A stretch of DNA of 64,000 nucleotides from contig JAKSZP010002708.1 of assembly GCA_022478985.1 (NCBI GenBank), positions 62,001 to 126,000 on the forward strand, read 5' to 3'. The notes below the pieces were generated by a model. It had not been told where the DNA came from. It saw only the letters and a program-made list of their open reading frames with translations, and did no database searches. Source of the DNA: Massospora cicadina. Lineage: Eukaryota > Entomophthoromycota > Entomophthoromycetes > Entomophthorales > Entomophthoraceae. The translations under genes and the position numbers were made by a program. Positions 11,700-23,240 of this stretch are shown piece by piece (positions within the stretch are counted from its first letter, which is position 1; every line of letters starts with the position of its first letter).

Positions 11700-14600
11700 G
11701 AGGTAGTACACAAGGTGAAAGTTATGGCCATTATTTACACTGGCTTCCCTTTTAATGTCATTTCATCCTGTCTAATAAAGCAAATAAAGCTTGCTCCTGA
11801 TCAGCCATTCTCTGTAATACAGGACTGCCAGTCTTCCTGCACTTGATCCTTTGGAGCTTACTTATCTTTGCCCATACAATTTAGTTCCTTAGTAGTGTCA
11901 GCACCAACTATAGTCTTGAATAACGATTCCTATGACCTGCTTATCAGGATTCAATTCCTGGCCAAACTTAAATGCATAAATCAGCTTCAAGGGCATGTAT
12001 TTCTCCATCTTAGTATACCGTTTTCCAGAGATCATCAAAAATTCGCCATAGGAGATGGGTAGAAGAAAACTTTGGTGCTGCCTGATAGAACATTTCAAGT
12101 CCCTACAGAGATTGGAACATTGAGTGATGGGCCCTATGGTTACTTTTCCTCCCCCTGTGGTAAATGCTTCATATGTATGCTCATTAATCCCTTAATAAGA
12201 AGACAATACCTCTAAGTATCAAGTTTTGGTGGTGACAGGAATCCAATTATTTATACCTCCTGCGCATCTTCTAGAGATTTATGGGGAATCTAGTATATTA
12301 ATTCAGGAACCCTTGGTCTTACCTGACATACTTGATCCTAAATATCAGGGGATCATTACTGTACTAATGGCAAACCTTACTTATCTGTCCTTGACAATTA
12401 CTCAGAGCCACCCAATCACATAAAAACATACCTTACATATGGTACATTTTAACTCTATCACCACCTGTGGGTCACTAACTAATCTAGGACTTGAAGAGGA
12501 TTCATAAGTCGTGTGAGTAGATATTAAGTTTGGTAGACCTTAACCAGTGATCAACAGCAAATGGCCGAGTCACTAATTGGGGAGTAAGCTGATACCATTT
12601 CCAAAGGTCCTGACGATTTTGGGTTAATTATAGGGGTTCAACACAGAGTACATACTAAAGATTTCTCAGACCATCTGGAATTGACCTTATCTGAATACAA
12701 GATCAAAGAGGCCAAAGTCACTCAGGAACTGAAACAACTGCTGGACGCTGGCCTCCTAAAGCCCTCACATAGTTCTTGGGCTTTCACCTGCTACTTATCC
12801 ACAAAAAGGATTGCATTAGTCATATAAATGTATTAGAAAAAATTAAATGTGATCACATTAAAAGACAGCTACCCATTGCCTCAACTAGATGATTCTATTT
12901 ACATTTTAGCCAAATCTCAGTTCTTTTTGGCTATGAATCTTGCTAGTGGATACTGGCAGATTGAGTGGCTTTAGAAGAAAGGGATAAAGTGCACTCATTT
13001 TCTTAAAGGCATGTTTACGCCTACTCACATGCCTCAGGGGTTGTGCACCATCCCTGTGACCTTCCAGCGGGCCACAGATGGTATGCCCTGAGATCTGAAG
13101 TTGTCCTGTATATTGCCTACTTGGATGATGTTACAGTATTTCTCAACCTTTGAGCACTTAAAGCACCTTAATAAGGTTTTGATCAAATGAGAGTTGCATC
13201 TACCAAGTTGAAGCCAGCTAAATGCAGTTTCGTTCATAGTGAGATGGAGTTCATTAGCTATAAGGTTAACCAAGAAGGTATTCACCGTTGACTAAAGAAG
13301 TTGGCGCCATCCAAAAAGATGTTTCATCCCTAAAGCTTGAGGGATGTGTAAGTCATCTTGAGGATGGTCAGTTAATACTAACAACTATTCTTCATTTCAC
13401 TAAACTTGCTAAATCTCTTATCTACCTGCTTCATAAGGAAGTTTCATTTCAAAGTGAAGAATAAAAATGACATGCTTTCGAAAATAAGAAAAACTCTAAT
13501 GGCAGCACCAATTTTAGTACAACCTGAGTTAAACAAGCCCTTCTTGTTCACAGACGCTAGCAATGTCAAGGTTGGAGCTATCCTACCACAACTTAATTCC
13601 AGACAAGTCAACCACCACATAGCCTACTTCAGTAGAACCCTAACCAGGGAAGTACATAATTATAGCATCACAGAATGAGAATGCTTAGTGGTACTCTTGG
13701 CTCTCAAACAGATTCAACCCTATCTCTATGGGAAGCATTACTATTGTAAATGATCACGAGTTGCTTTGGTGATTACAGCAGATGAAAGATCTGGATGTCT
13801 GGCTAATGCGTTGAGCTCTTAAGCTACAAGATTATAACTTCTCATTAGTTCATTGGGAGGGTGCTATACAACAAAATGTGATGCACTATCCCACTCATCT
13901 TACTAACCTAATATTCATATGTAGAAGATTGGGTATACAAATTTATAAATTAATCAGAATCATGGGCTTGAGAGACCCCATAAGTTCAAGAGCAGTTAAA
14001 AAAATGACAGCTAAAACCAAATCAATAACAGACTACTTTATAAGAAGGTAGGCTTTTCTTAGCTCCCCTATGACCATCCATTGTCCAGAACTATGACCAT
14101 TATGGAAGCACATATGACTGTAGGTCATAGCGCCATAAAAAACCTACAAGTGGTTTGAGTGTTGATGCTACTAGGATGGCATTATTGATTCCATCTGAGA
14201 TAGCCTTGACTAATGTCTTATATGCGCTAAACAAAGGCATCCTATGCCCAATTTTAGCACCAAGACATTGAACCAACATCTCCTTTTGCAAATGTTAGTA
14301 AAGATGTAATTTTACCACTACCTACAGTCTTATATGAACATTACTACATTATCATTGCTGTCAACTATTTCACAAAGTGTAAAGGCCATTCTGTGGTCTC
14401 TGACACAGCTGAAGCTACCGCCTCATTTCTGATCAGATACATCTTCACCAGGAATGGTAGCCTGAAAGTCCTACTGTCTGACAAAGGGACAAACTTCATA
14501 TTCCAATTTGTGATCAAACTAAATGCGTTGATGGGAACATATCAGGCTTTCGTTATTCCCTACAATCCAGCAACCAATGGTGCTGTGGAAAGAGTTGATG

Positions 14601-16290
14601 GCATCCTCATCTATATAGTGCAAATGATGGTGTCACAATGTTACATTCACTACATCATAAACTCTGTTAGTGTGCCAAGCCAAACAGTATGACTACTGCT
14701 GGCCCTTTCTGTTTTGCCTTCATAGGATACCTTTCACTACAGGTCCACAGGCAACCACAAAACTAGCAGATCAACAACTTAACCTTGGCTTAATTACCCT
14801 TTAGAAGCACAAAGCTAGCCCTACACCTCTCTGGGTGATCCTTGGCTCTGTCTTATCATCATCCTCAGGGTTAACTCCCATCAGTCCCTCATTGTTGGTA
14901 GCCAGTTGGCCAAGTCCCGTGCGGCTTCCCTGTAGCTTTAGTTATTGGAGTTGGTAGCGCCAACCACCCCTAGGTGCATTTACCCAGCACCTCGACTTGG
15001 GGGATCTCCAGTCCCACCTTTACCGCCATAGCTGTTCTTACTACTTTCAATAAATATAGTTGAGCTAAAGAGAGATCTTTATTATGAGGTAATATAAGGT
15101 GTTATAATTAGGCGACTTCATTGGCAATCTAATGCCCGCCTATCAAAAATCATTAGCATTTATCACCAGCAAACTAACCTGACACCAGTGTTCCGCTAGC
15201 AACCATTCTCTTGATAACATTCCAATTGAACGCCAAATACTAGTTTGATTTATCCTTGGCATCAGTTTCCAGTTAATCTTAAATAATTATTGCTATAAAT
15301 TAATCCTCAAATATCCTTGTCATCATTCTTCAGTATTCATGATCTCAGGCGGTGGAATCATCGATGCTCAATCTTCATAAAAAACCCTTAGAACCCAAAG
15401 CCAGCAATATATTTGTCATCAGCTTAAGTCGCCGGTAAATCCCAATTGAATAACTGATAAATCATCCTTAGCGTCAGTCACCAAGTATCCCAAAACTCAA
15501 TGATTAATTAGTAATCCACTGTAATCTATATTAATTATCATATTGACATACTCGCTTCAGTCAAAGGTGTCAATTTAAAAATATCATTAAATCCATCAAG
15601 GATTATCTCTGAGACTTTTAGATAGATCAACCCTTACAAATGGGGAGCACAAAAAGGTAACTATATCATTAATAATAATTTAAAACTAGGCAATTAATCA
15701 GCAATAACCCCTGACTAATTGAAAACCCTGATTCAATTAATATAGAAATTTATCCGGTTAAAATCCCAACAGATGGCACAGATCAACCTGGGTATATGAA
15801 ATGAGTACCTCCAAGGAGCTCTGATGGCTTACCAAGTGAGCTATCACCAAATTATCCAGATGTGTTAATTTTGATCTCTGTATGGGATGGATCCTGTTTT
15901 ACCCTCCAGTGTTTAATCTATTCTGGAGACCTCCTTGCCAGAAACTGCTGACTTGGCCATGAGAATACTAGTGGTGGAAATATTTAGGTTACAATCCTTA
16001 GTATTTATATCACTTTAAAACCAATACCCAAATAGAGGCAAAATAAACCAATTCAACGAAGCCTCTAATGCAGGAATATCAATTGGAAGACATGATGAGG
16101 TTTTATCATTATCACCATGAAGGAAGATACTTAAAATTAGACATAATATGGTCTGGGCCCTATAAAGTAATTTACAGCCGTGGGCCAGAGTACTTCATTG
16201 CCTTTATCAAAAACAGGTAAAGTTTTTAGTCAGGTTCATGGAAGATTTTTCTAAAGCTAGGTTCCTCTTTGGCAAGAGCTTGTGGAGGAT
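11700..16290 (+). pseudogene. R2 pol remnant (protease, RT, RNase H, integrase), split by a solo LTR
   Basis: The protease near 11705-11830 reads MAIIYTGFPFNVIS, so the catalytic Asp of DTGS is Tyr. RT (about 12640-13310) has AMNLASGYWQIE-like sequence near 12940 and YLDD at 13118-13129. RNase H (open at 13406-13678) has FTDASNVKVGAIL; a TGA follows SITE where CGA (Arg) is expected. Integrase spans 13950-14626 and resumes at 15777: open frame 14393-14692 has LSDKGTNF and NGAVERVDG, keeping the second Asp and the Glu of the DDE triad. Downstream, LQGALMAYQVSYHQ (from 15811) is the conserved integrase C-terminal stretch. The 1141-bp interruption is the solo LTR at 14631-15771, so part of the open frame 14393-14692 is actually LTR sequence. 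Confidence 0.8.
14631..15771. repeat. Solo LTR (unmatched family) inserted in R2 integrase
   Basis: Begins TGTCACAATG and ends AATCCCAACA, with the canonical TG...CA termini. The 5-bp duplication GATGG flanks it at 14626-14630 and 15772-15776, and integrase sequence resumes on the right. It resembles no other LTR in the window, has no internal region, and is the expected product of recombination between the two LTRs of a full element. The strand is not determined. Confidence 0.85.
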
Positions 16291-16292
16291 AG

Positions 16293-16738
16293 CGTCAGAA
16301 AAAGGCCAAAATTGAGTTAATTCAGATGAAGATCAAGCTCCAATTAAAGCTCCCTCTGAACTTCATAAGATGCTGATCAAAGGAACCTTGGATTAAACCA
16401 TTGTCCCAAAGGAATCAAAGGGCCAAAGTGACACTTAAACCCATGAGAGTAATGAAGGATAATCCTTCTTGACCAAAGGCTTTATCTCCTCTGAAACTTT
16501 GGGAAGATCTTGACAATTTCAAGGGGTGATACTCACGCTAATACTGCGCCCTCTAATATTATTACTTTTCCTTCATCTGATTAAATAGAGAACATTGTTT
16601 ACTACCATGTCACGTCTTTACTTACTGCCAAAGTGCGTATATCCTAGTAAATAAATATTCCATTAGGCAATGCTGGAGCTAATTTGACTCATAATTATTT
16701 AGGCTTCAAAGATACTGGAAATTAAAATCAGATTTTCA
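16293..16738 (+). repeat. R2 3' LTR
   Basis: Direct repeat of 8964-9415; it starts near GTCAGAAAAAGGCC and ends near CAGATTTTCA. Confidence 0.75.
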
Positions 16739-17004
16739 AAAGCTAACCCCATGGGTATGAGGCTTTTCAGGATTGTGGATTGAGTTGCTGACAGAAGTTT
16801 AGTTTTTGGTTTTAGTTTTCATCGACATTAGTTGGGGGTTAGTGTAAAGTGGTGGTAAACTTCATTGGAACCAGTATTTTGTTACTTGTAATTTTTGCAC
16901 CGAGAACTCCATTGTCATCCACATCTTAGTTGATCAAGAAGGATTCAGATTTAACACAAACCTGAACTTCTCCTTAGGGGTGGGTGGTCACGCTTCTGTG
17001 TTTG
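16739..17004. other. Spacer between R2 and R4
   Basis: 266 bp of single-copy sequence by eye. I see no open frame of note, repeat or RNA structure in it. Confidence 0.4.
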
Positions 17005-17626
17005 TGTCAGGAATTGTGAGAATCAGATGAATGAGATTCATTTTTGAACATGACCTGAATCACAACTTGGTTGAAAAGACTCCACCAATTCAATGAGTAT
17101 TGAGACTGACTCATTTAATGAACTCTTAAAAGGGAGAAAGGAAACTTAAACCTCAGAAGGATCTGCTGATTCAACTAGCAAAGGCACTGAGTCAGCTGGT
17201 GAAGGTCTTGCCACTCAGAGGTCCATAGAATCTTCCATCCTGGCAAAAGAGAGTCAATTTCAAAGAAAGCCTACGCATCCCGCTCAACGTCAAAGAGGTC
17301 TCTTTACCTGACTCAGCCTGGCTATCACTCCAAGCTCCCCCTAGGCGATCTCAAGTACCTCAATGACCTATAAATATTTTCAAATTATGATTGATAAAAT
17401 TATCTTCCGATTTGCCTAGTTATTTACTATTAGTTTTCCTGTCTGTTTTTATACAAAAGACCTTGCCTGTTAAAAGCAAGCAGAGTAGCCTAAACGAAGA
17501 ATTTACGTTGAGAGATTGCCTTATTTAACCCTGTCACTATGAGATTCCGCTGGAATTGCTTTTGACTAATAATTGAACAGCCTTCAAAAGTCCTGACCTT
17601 CAGAGAGGACAACGAAGACCTACAAA
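17005..17626 (+). repeat. R4 5' LTR (inferred)
   Basis: Starts TGTCAGGAATTG and is placed by the primer-site-like sequence that follows at 17628. The partner LTR is outside the window, so both ends are inferred and not confirmed by alignment. Confidence 0.5.
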
Positions 17627-17627
17627 C

Positions 17628-17645
17628 TGATGCTCCCTGTCAGGT
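17628..17645 (+). other. R4 primer-binding site
   Basis: TGATGCTCCCTGTCAGG corresponds to TGGTGCTCCCTGCCAG beside the R5 5' LTR, with the third base changed G to A. It differs from the TGGTGCTCACTACAG version of R1, R3, R7, R8 and R10. Confidence 0.55.
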
Positions 17646-17680
17646 CCTTCTGAGGATTTTGGTGAATACCTGCCTTCCAT

Positions 17681-19770
17681 ATGAATAACTCCAGCGAAGA
17701 CAGCCCTTCTAATATGGAAGAGAATATGAGTTTGACCCAATGGGTCACTATCAATAAACAATATGTGATGCTACCTCAACTGCAAGAACTTGAGTTCTAC
17801 GCAACCATGATTTTAACAATCTCAGTTTCACAATGAATCCACCTATCAAATTCAAGCTCCTGATGTCACTCAGACTATCAGAGCTTTTCTAGGAGGAGCT
17901 ATGACCCCTGATGACAGACCTAAATACAGCCATTCCGTATGGATTCCCCACAACATGACACAACTTCACAAAACACCTGAGCTCCCTAGCAGCAAATTAG
18001 GAGTAGCCCATATGGAGTCCTATTTCTGGCTATATATTCATCCTGACTTACACCATCACATGCAGTTTCTCGCGCTCCACCATTTAGAGATGCAGAGACA
18101 GCTAGGATTGACTTTTAGGCTCACTCTCAACTCCTTGAGCTATATGACGTTGCCTCTAATTTCGGCCAAGATAATCAGGAAGCCATTTTGAACAACTGTT
18201 GGGAGATCAATGACATCCAACGCCATCTGGCTCAAATTGACACTGGAGTCGTCCAATACTTGCAAAATGGATTATGCAGAGGATGGTCCAATTTACCACT
18301 GACATGGACCAAATAGTGCAACGTGCTTTATCTACCCTCCTTTACTGAATTACCAAGGATCACCAAGCAACTGATTCTCAATTTTTCAATTTGTTCAGCC
18401 ATATCCAGAAGCTGAGCAAAAGACTTGTGGTGATGCTGACTCCAGAAGTTATGGCGCACCATGAGGCCCTCGGTGAAACAGGACCCAGTGGGAGAGAAGG
18501 ATAGTAAGGGCCCCCTGGTCTTGGAGGTCACTGAGGCCCTCTGGGCGCCTCCCCACCTGCTGGATATTTTCAATGAAGACCATGAAGCCCAACTTTAAGC
18601 TCTCAAATGACAACTACTACTGGTGGCTCAAGGAGTTGAGATGACTATTGAAGGGGGAAGTCTGGATGCTGATTTGACATTCCCCTCATTGCACAAATAA
18701 TATGTGAAAATTACTAGCACCCATTCCAATCTGGTCACCTCCCAAAACCAAGCAAATAGTCATATCAAGCTGATGATTACCTGACTCCAAACAATTGAAT
18801 CTAAACAAAATGCTCTCTCCAAGCAATTGGCCCAACAGTCCAAAGAGATCAAGAATCTATGCCAACTTTTAGATTCTAAGGCCTCCCTTAAGAATGTTAA
18901 TGAATGCTATGCTACTATCCAGTGTGACATGTATGAGATCCACTGTCAGTTTAATAAGGTTAAGCCGCATACTGATATAGGTACCACTGAGCTCACTGAC
19001 TTGGAGAACCAGCTATCTTCTGATGTTCATGTCCTCTATGAACCTGTCAGCTAAAAAACCTACCTCTAAGGAGAAGTACGTCCTTGGAGCTGAGACAATA
19101 CTGACATATCTCTTTATATATGCGGGTGCAATGAAGCTGACTATTAACCAACAAAAATGCCAGCATATGCAAACCTGTTTGGATGGTAAGGCACAAGATC
19201 TTTTGATTCCTTATTTAAGACATGCACCACATGAGTATCTAATAAAGAGGCCGTTATCAAAGGATTCAACAGTAACTTAACCCTCTCAAACCATAAAGCA
19301 GGTTTATGCATTTCCGCCTGAGATGAGGGGAAACTCATATTGAATTTGTGGAAATCTTCTATCATAAAGCAAAGGCGTTAGCTTCCCATGACTGGTTACC
19401 ATGGATGATGCCATCTCGGATGTTCTATCCACTTACTAACAAAGTACCAACTTGGTACTATATTTCTAGAACGCTAAAAAGATATTTAAATATATCCTTG
19501 ACATTAAGGAGACATTAATGGAATTTCCCAAGCCATAAGTACGCAAATCTCTGAGTAAGGGGATTTGACCCAATATCCACGCATTTGGGCACTTTCAGAG
19601 ATCAAAACCATGTCATGACCCATGTTTAAATTGTGGAATCTTTAGCTACAAAGGAAGTTTCTGTTGGAAGAAGCAAGCTGATGAGTTGGTAAAAGCGGAG
19701 TCAGCTTAGGGTATAAGGCAACTCTGCTGATGACGCAACGCCTCAACCTCAACCTTCTGCCACTCTGAGC
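17681..19770 (+). pseudogene. R4 gag remnant with collagen-like segment, coiled coil and zinc knuckle
   Basis: The first ATG after the LTR (17681, MNNSSEDSPSNMEENMSL) opens about 50 codons before a stop. Frame 17901-18191 holds the N-terminal part shared with R2. A stretch near 18110-18260 (SNFGQDNQEAILNNC, HLAQIDTG) is collinear with the N-terminal domain of R7. The Gly-X-Y segment at 18452-18570 is in one frame but carries TAG, TAA and TGA. A coiled coil follows (about 18600-19050; open frame 18827-19054), then capsid-like sequence (19023-19550). A CCHC knuckle at 19623-19664 keeps three Cys but has His changed to Tyr. Same domain order as R7. Dead through stops and frame changes. Confidence 0.7.
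18452..18570 (+). repeat. Collagen-like Gly-X-Y segment in R4 gag
   Basis: From 18472, eleven triplets in one frame: GET GPS GRE, a Gly followed by two stops, GPP GLG, GH and stop, GPL GAP, PPA, GYF. Gly opens ten of eleven. A shifted frame just upstream (18452) also reads GAP and then GP, suggesting a one-base indel within a longer segment. Confidence 0.65.
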
Positions 19771-19899
19771 ACTGAGTGTTATGTTCTAAAGACCTGACGA
19801 ATTGGACATCCCAGATTCTATAATATTGAATAAAGACTTAGCTTCCTTTTACTCTGCCTTAGCTGGACCACTCGCTCCAGGAAACTCCATTTACTCAAT

Positions 19900-22434
19900 T
19901 CCTTACTCTGGCACTGAAGTTACTTGAGTAGAGGTCGTTGTTCACAAGGTGAAGATATTGGCCATTATTGACACCAGCTCTCGCGTCAACGTTATTTCCT
20001 CATGGCTGGTCAAGTGTATCAAGGTTGCACCAGACCAGAACCACTATCTAGACTATTGAACGTCAGGGCCTCATCAAGCCTGCTCCCTGGGAGCCTACTC
20101 CTCCTTGCCTCTTTAATTTGACATTCTGGTTGTTATGGCTCCCACCATTGCATTAGAAAATAATTGTTACGACATGCTTATTAGCACCCAGTTCCTAGTT
20201 GAATTTGATACTCTAATTAAGCCACAAGGATTCTTACTTTTCTATTTCTGGGGTACTGCATTCCTAGGGGGTGTAAAGCGAGTCAATAGGTCGTATGGCT
20301 ACCAACCTGAAGGTTGCAGGTTTGATTCCTGCTCTTCGCACATCAATTGGGCTACTAGCTAAAAGAAGCTATTGACGGTTATTAGGTCTAATCACACAAA
20401 AACTTACCCATGATGTAACCAGAAAAATCCGAGTCCCAATCTGGAGGTGGAAAAACATTCTATGATGGAGTTGACCCTGCTCAGGTTTCATGTCCATACT
20501 TTCTTTCTCTATTTTGGTAATTTCTGTCCCCTAGTCAGCTTGCCTCAAACAAATAGGGTACTGCATTCCTCTGGTTATGAAAGATGTTCCTAAGGAGAAA
20601 GGTAAGAAAAAACCCTGATGTTTCTTACTGTAACATTCAGACTGCATCAAATGGCTAGAGTATATGGTAATTGGACCAAAAACAAGGCTGCCGCCTTCCT
20701 GCACAGAGGCTATGGAAGGAATGCCTGTTTATTTTCCTGGCCGTGTAGTCATACCGCCTAAATCGCAGATCCTAGTGGAGACTGGTCTTCAAGCTAAAAT
20801 ACTGCTGGACCACTTATAGGAAACTCAAAGAGAAAGTAATTTAGCCATCTGAAAACCATTTACCTTTCCTGGAATGCTGGATCCCGCTTACTGGGTGCCC
20901 ATTATTTGTTTTAATGGCCAACTTTATGGATTGGCTGATGCATCTAAATCGTAACAGACCCATCACATATTTATGAATATTGCCCGTTGGCCAGATTGAG
21001 TCCATTTGAGGATGTGGATACATGAAAGATTTAAAAATAGATGAAAAGATGTTAAAATAGTCTGATTTAAGGTGTCATTGGTGAAAAGCTTACTTGCAAA
21101 CAACAATAACAGGCTGAGCTCTAATCAAAACATAAGCCATTATTTTCTCCACTGGCCCAGAGAAATTCAGGATGATGAAAAGGTGCAACATCAAAATCTG
21201 GCTGGTGATGCCTCTCCAATTTGCTCCCGCCCCTTAGGAAGTCTAGAGTCAAGGAATCCCATGTCACAAAATAATTACAACAACTGCTGGATTTCAGGCT
21301 GCTAAAACCATCCCAGATTCCCTGGGCCTTACCATTGTTGCTTGTGTGGAAGAAGGATGGAGGGCATCATGTGGTAATGGATTACCACCATCTGAATGCC
21401 ATTACTCTGAAAGATGGCTACCTGCTACCTAGTATTGACGACTCCTTACATCTCTTAGCTCTGTCCTAATTATTCTCCGCAATGGATCTTGCTAGTAGGT
21501 ACTGGCAAGTTGAGCTTGCACCGGATGACTGAGAGAAATGAACGCTTATTACAAGTGAAGATTTATTTGAACTCACTCTCATGCCTCTGGGGCTGTGAAA
21601 CGCCCCATCCAATTTCCATTGGGCCATGGACAGCCTATTGGGGACCTGAAGATGTCATGTGTACTGGTCTACATTGATGATGTAACTGTAAGTAAACGCG
21701 TTTGACCAGCATTTGGCCCACTTGAAGGAAGTATTTGGATGACTACGCATTGCTGAGTTGAATCAAATCCCATCAAATGCCATTTACTTCAGACATAGAT
21801 GAAATTCCTTGGTCATAAGGTCACCTGCAAAGGGCTTTCACCCTTGCCTGACAAAATTAAACTATTGAGAAGATGACTCAAACCAGCAATTTGAGTGACA
21901 TTCAGGTATTTTTTCAGCATGGTGTGTACTACTGACAATTATATTGCACAACACCAAGCTCACCAAGCCATTAACCTGACTCCTTTATAAAGAGGTTCCT
22001 TTACAATGGGTGGATTCCCAGCAGCAGTCCTTCAACTTCTTATAAAAACCCTGACTATGGCCCCTATTATGGTACAACCTGAGTTTGATAAACCATTCAT
22101 TCTACTCACTGACGCAAGAGATGTGGCTATGGGAGCCATTTTGGCTCAACTGTATGCAAGCCAAGTTGATCATCCCACAGCCTACTTTAGTAAGATGTTA
22201 ACCTTAAATGGAACGAAATTACAGCATAACTGAACGTGAGTGTATAGATGTGCTATTAGCCATCAAAAAGTTCTGCCCTTTTATTTATGGAAATCATTTC
22301 ACTGTAGTGATGGACCATGCCTCACTACAATGGTTACAACAGATATAAAACTTAGACGTATGATTGGCTTGATGGGTCCTAGAGCTCCAGAATTATAACT
22401 TTTCAATAGTCCACTGCGCAGATATAATACACCT
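19900..22434 (+). pseudogene. R4 pol, first part (protease, RT, RNase H)
   Basis: Protease near 19925-20090 has AIIDTSSRVNVISS, with Gly of DTGS changed to Ser. SINE S1 sits downstream at 20266-20555. RT covers about 21240-21830: WKKDGGHHVVMDYHHLN, AMDLASRYWQVEL and YIDD at 21670-21681. RNase H has the frame 22006-22233 (LLTDARDVAMGAILAQL) and then MDHASLQWLQQI near 22310. The sequence breaks at 22434 inside the RNase H tail (HCADIIH) where R3 inserted, and continues at 28720. Several stops and frameshifts make it inactive. Better preserved than R1. Confidence 0.8.
20266..20555 (+). mobile_element. SINE S1, tRNA-derived head, inserted in R4
   Basis: A 290-bp element flanked by a perfect 15-bp duplication GGGTACTGCATTCCT (20251-20265 and 20556-20570). 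The head is tRNA-like: A-box-like GCGAGTCAATAGG, an anticodon-loop-like GGCTACCAACC, and B box GGTTTGATTCC (consensus GGTTCGANTCC). The body follows, then a tail GGTAATTTCTGTCCCCTAG...GCTTGCCTC and a short A-rich end. S2 at 33293-33582 is a second copy in the opposite orientation. SINEs are transcribed by RNA polymerase III and borrow LINE enzymes. The A and B boxes are the likely internal promoter. Confidence 0.9.
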
Positions 22435-23200
22435 TGTTGGACATTCTCCTTCTTGACTTTTGAAAAAGAATGTTGGAGTCTGATCTTAGAATAAGATTGT
22501 GGTTATTAATGATATAAATACCAACAGCAAAAAGACCTTGGCAGATTCTCAATGTGGAGCCCTATCTATCAGGAAAATATGATTTATACCCAAAATCAGC
22601 GTAATAAGGTAATAATTGATGATAGCATTGCTCCGAATTCTTGGCTGAATTCAAGGTGTTCATTATTGCATGAGCCTTTTCTTCCCCAAGGCGAGAAGAT
22701 TTTACCCGTCGATGATTGGGTGCAAATTAACAAATCTTTACCACTTGGATCTGAACACCCCCGAGGTGAGAAGATTTTACCTGTCAATTATTGGGTGCAA
22801 ATTAACAGTTTATTACCACTCAGATCTGAACACCCTCAAGGTGAGAAGATTTTACCCACTGGTGATTGGATACACTTTATCAAATCATTACCACACGGGT
22901 TGGTTTTGCCACAAAATATTTAATCTTGATCTGATAGGCTGAAAGCCTATATTTCCTAATTGAGATGACTCAGCTTTATAATACTTTAGCCCTGAATTCC
23001 CATGGCCACAAGGATATGAACTAGTTTAAATATGATATAGTAGTATTGAAAAAAGGCTTTTTCCTGGTTTGCCTCACACAATTAAAAACAAAAAGTAAAA
23101 ACTCAGTTTCTTAATAAATTTATTATTTATTTTAAATATTCCATTGTGGGATCCAGCGGCACATAGCACCAGCGAGCATAACCCTTACTGGATTCTGAAT
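22435..23200 (+). repeat. R3 5' LTR
   Basis: Starts TGTTGGACATTC (the 3' copy reads TGTCAGACATTC) and ends near ATTCTGAATA. It contains three 75-bp tandem repeats (22691-22915) and a 123-codon frame across them. An AAATA-rich stretch near 23110-23140 may hold the polyadenylation region. Confidence 0.9.
22691..22915 (+). repeat. Three 75-bp tandem repeats in R3 5' LTR
   Basis: Units start at 22691, 22766 and 22841 with GYGAGAAGATTTTACC. Because 75 is a multiple of three, the frame 22552-22923 encodes three 25-residue repeats starting GEKILP. The 3' LTR has the same array (about 28208-28430) with a deletion in its first unit and a TAA in the second. Confidence 0.85.
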
Positions 23201-23203
23201 ATT

Positions 23204-23222
23204 TGGTGCTCACTACAGGGGC
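23204..23222 (+). other. R3 primer-binding site
   Basis: TGGTGCTCACTACAGGGGC lies four bases after the 5' LTR. It would pair with a tRNA 3' end GCCCCTGTAGTGAGCACCA. The tRNA species cannot be named from memory. Confidence 0.75.
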
Positions 23223-23240
23223 ACGCCTGTACACTAAACC

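Larger units (their letters stand above)
8964..16738 (+). mobile_element. R2: degenerate Ty3/Gypsy LTR retrotransposon
   Basis: LTRs at 8964-9415 and 16293-16738 enclose gag and pol in Ty3/Gypsy order. The LTRs share AAGATCAAGCTCCA, ACCATTGTCCCAAAG and TAAAATCA with about one difference every five to eight bases by eye. Integrase is split by a solo LTR of another family with a perfect 5-bp target duplication. gag is of the same type as that of R4 (collinear N-terminal, collagen-like and coiled-coil parts). The primer site after the 5' LTR is not recognisable. Confidence 0.85.

Noticed and set aside
20272..20345. A tRNA gene on the plus strand (A box, B box, CTACCAA loop)
   Set aside because: It is the head of SINE S1: followed by the same body and tail as S2, flanked by target duplications, and the stems are imperfect.
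22691..22915. A CRISPR-like array
   Set aside because: Three adjacent 75-bp units without spacers, inside an LTR and repeated in the partner LTR.
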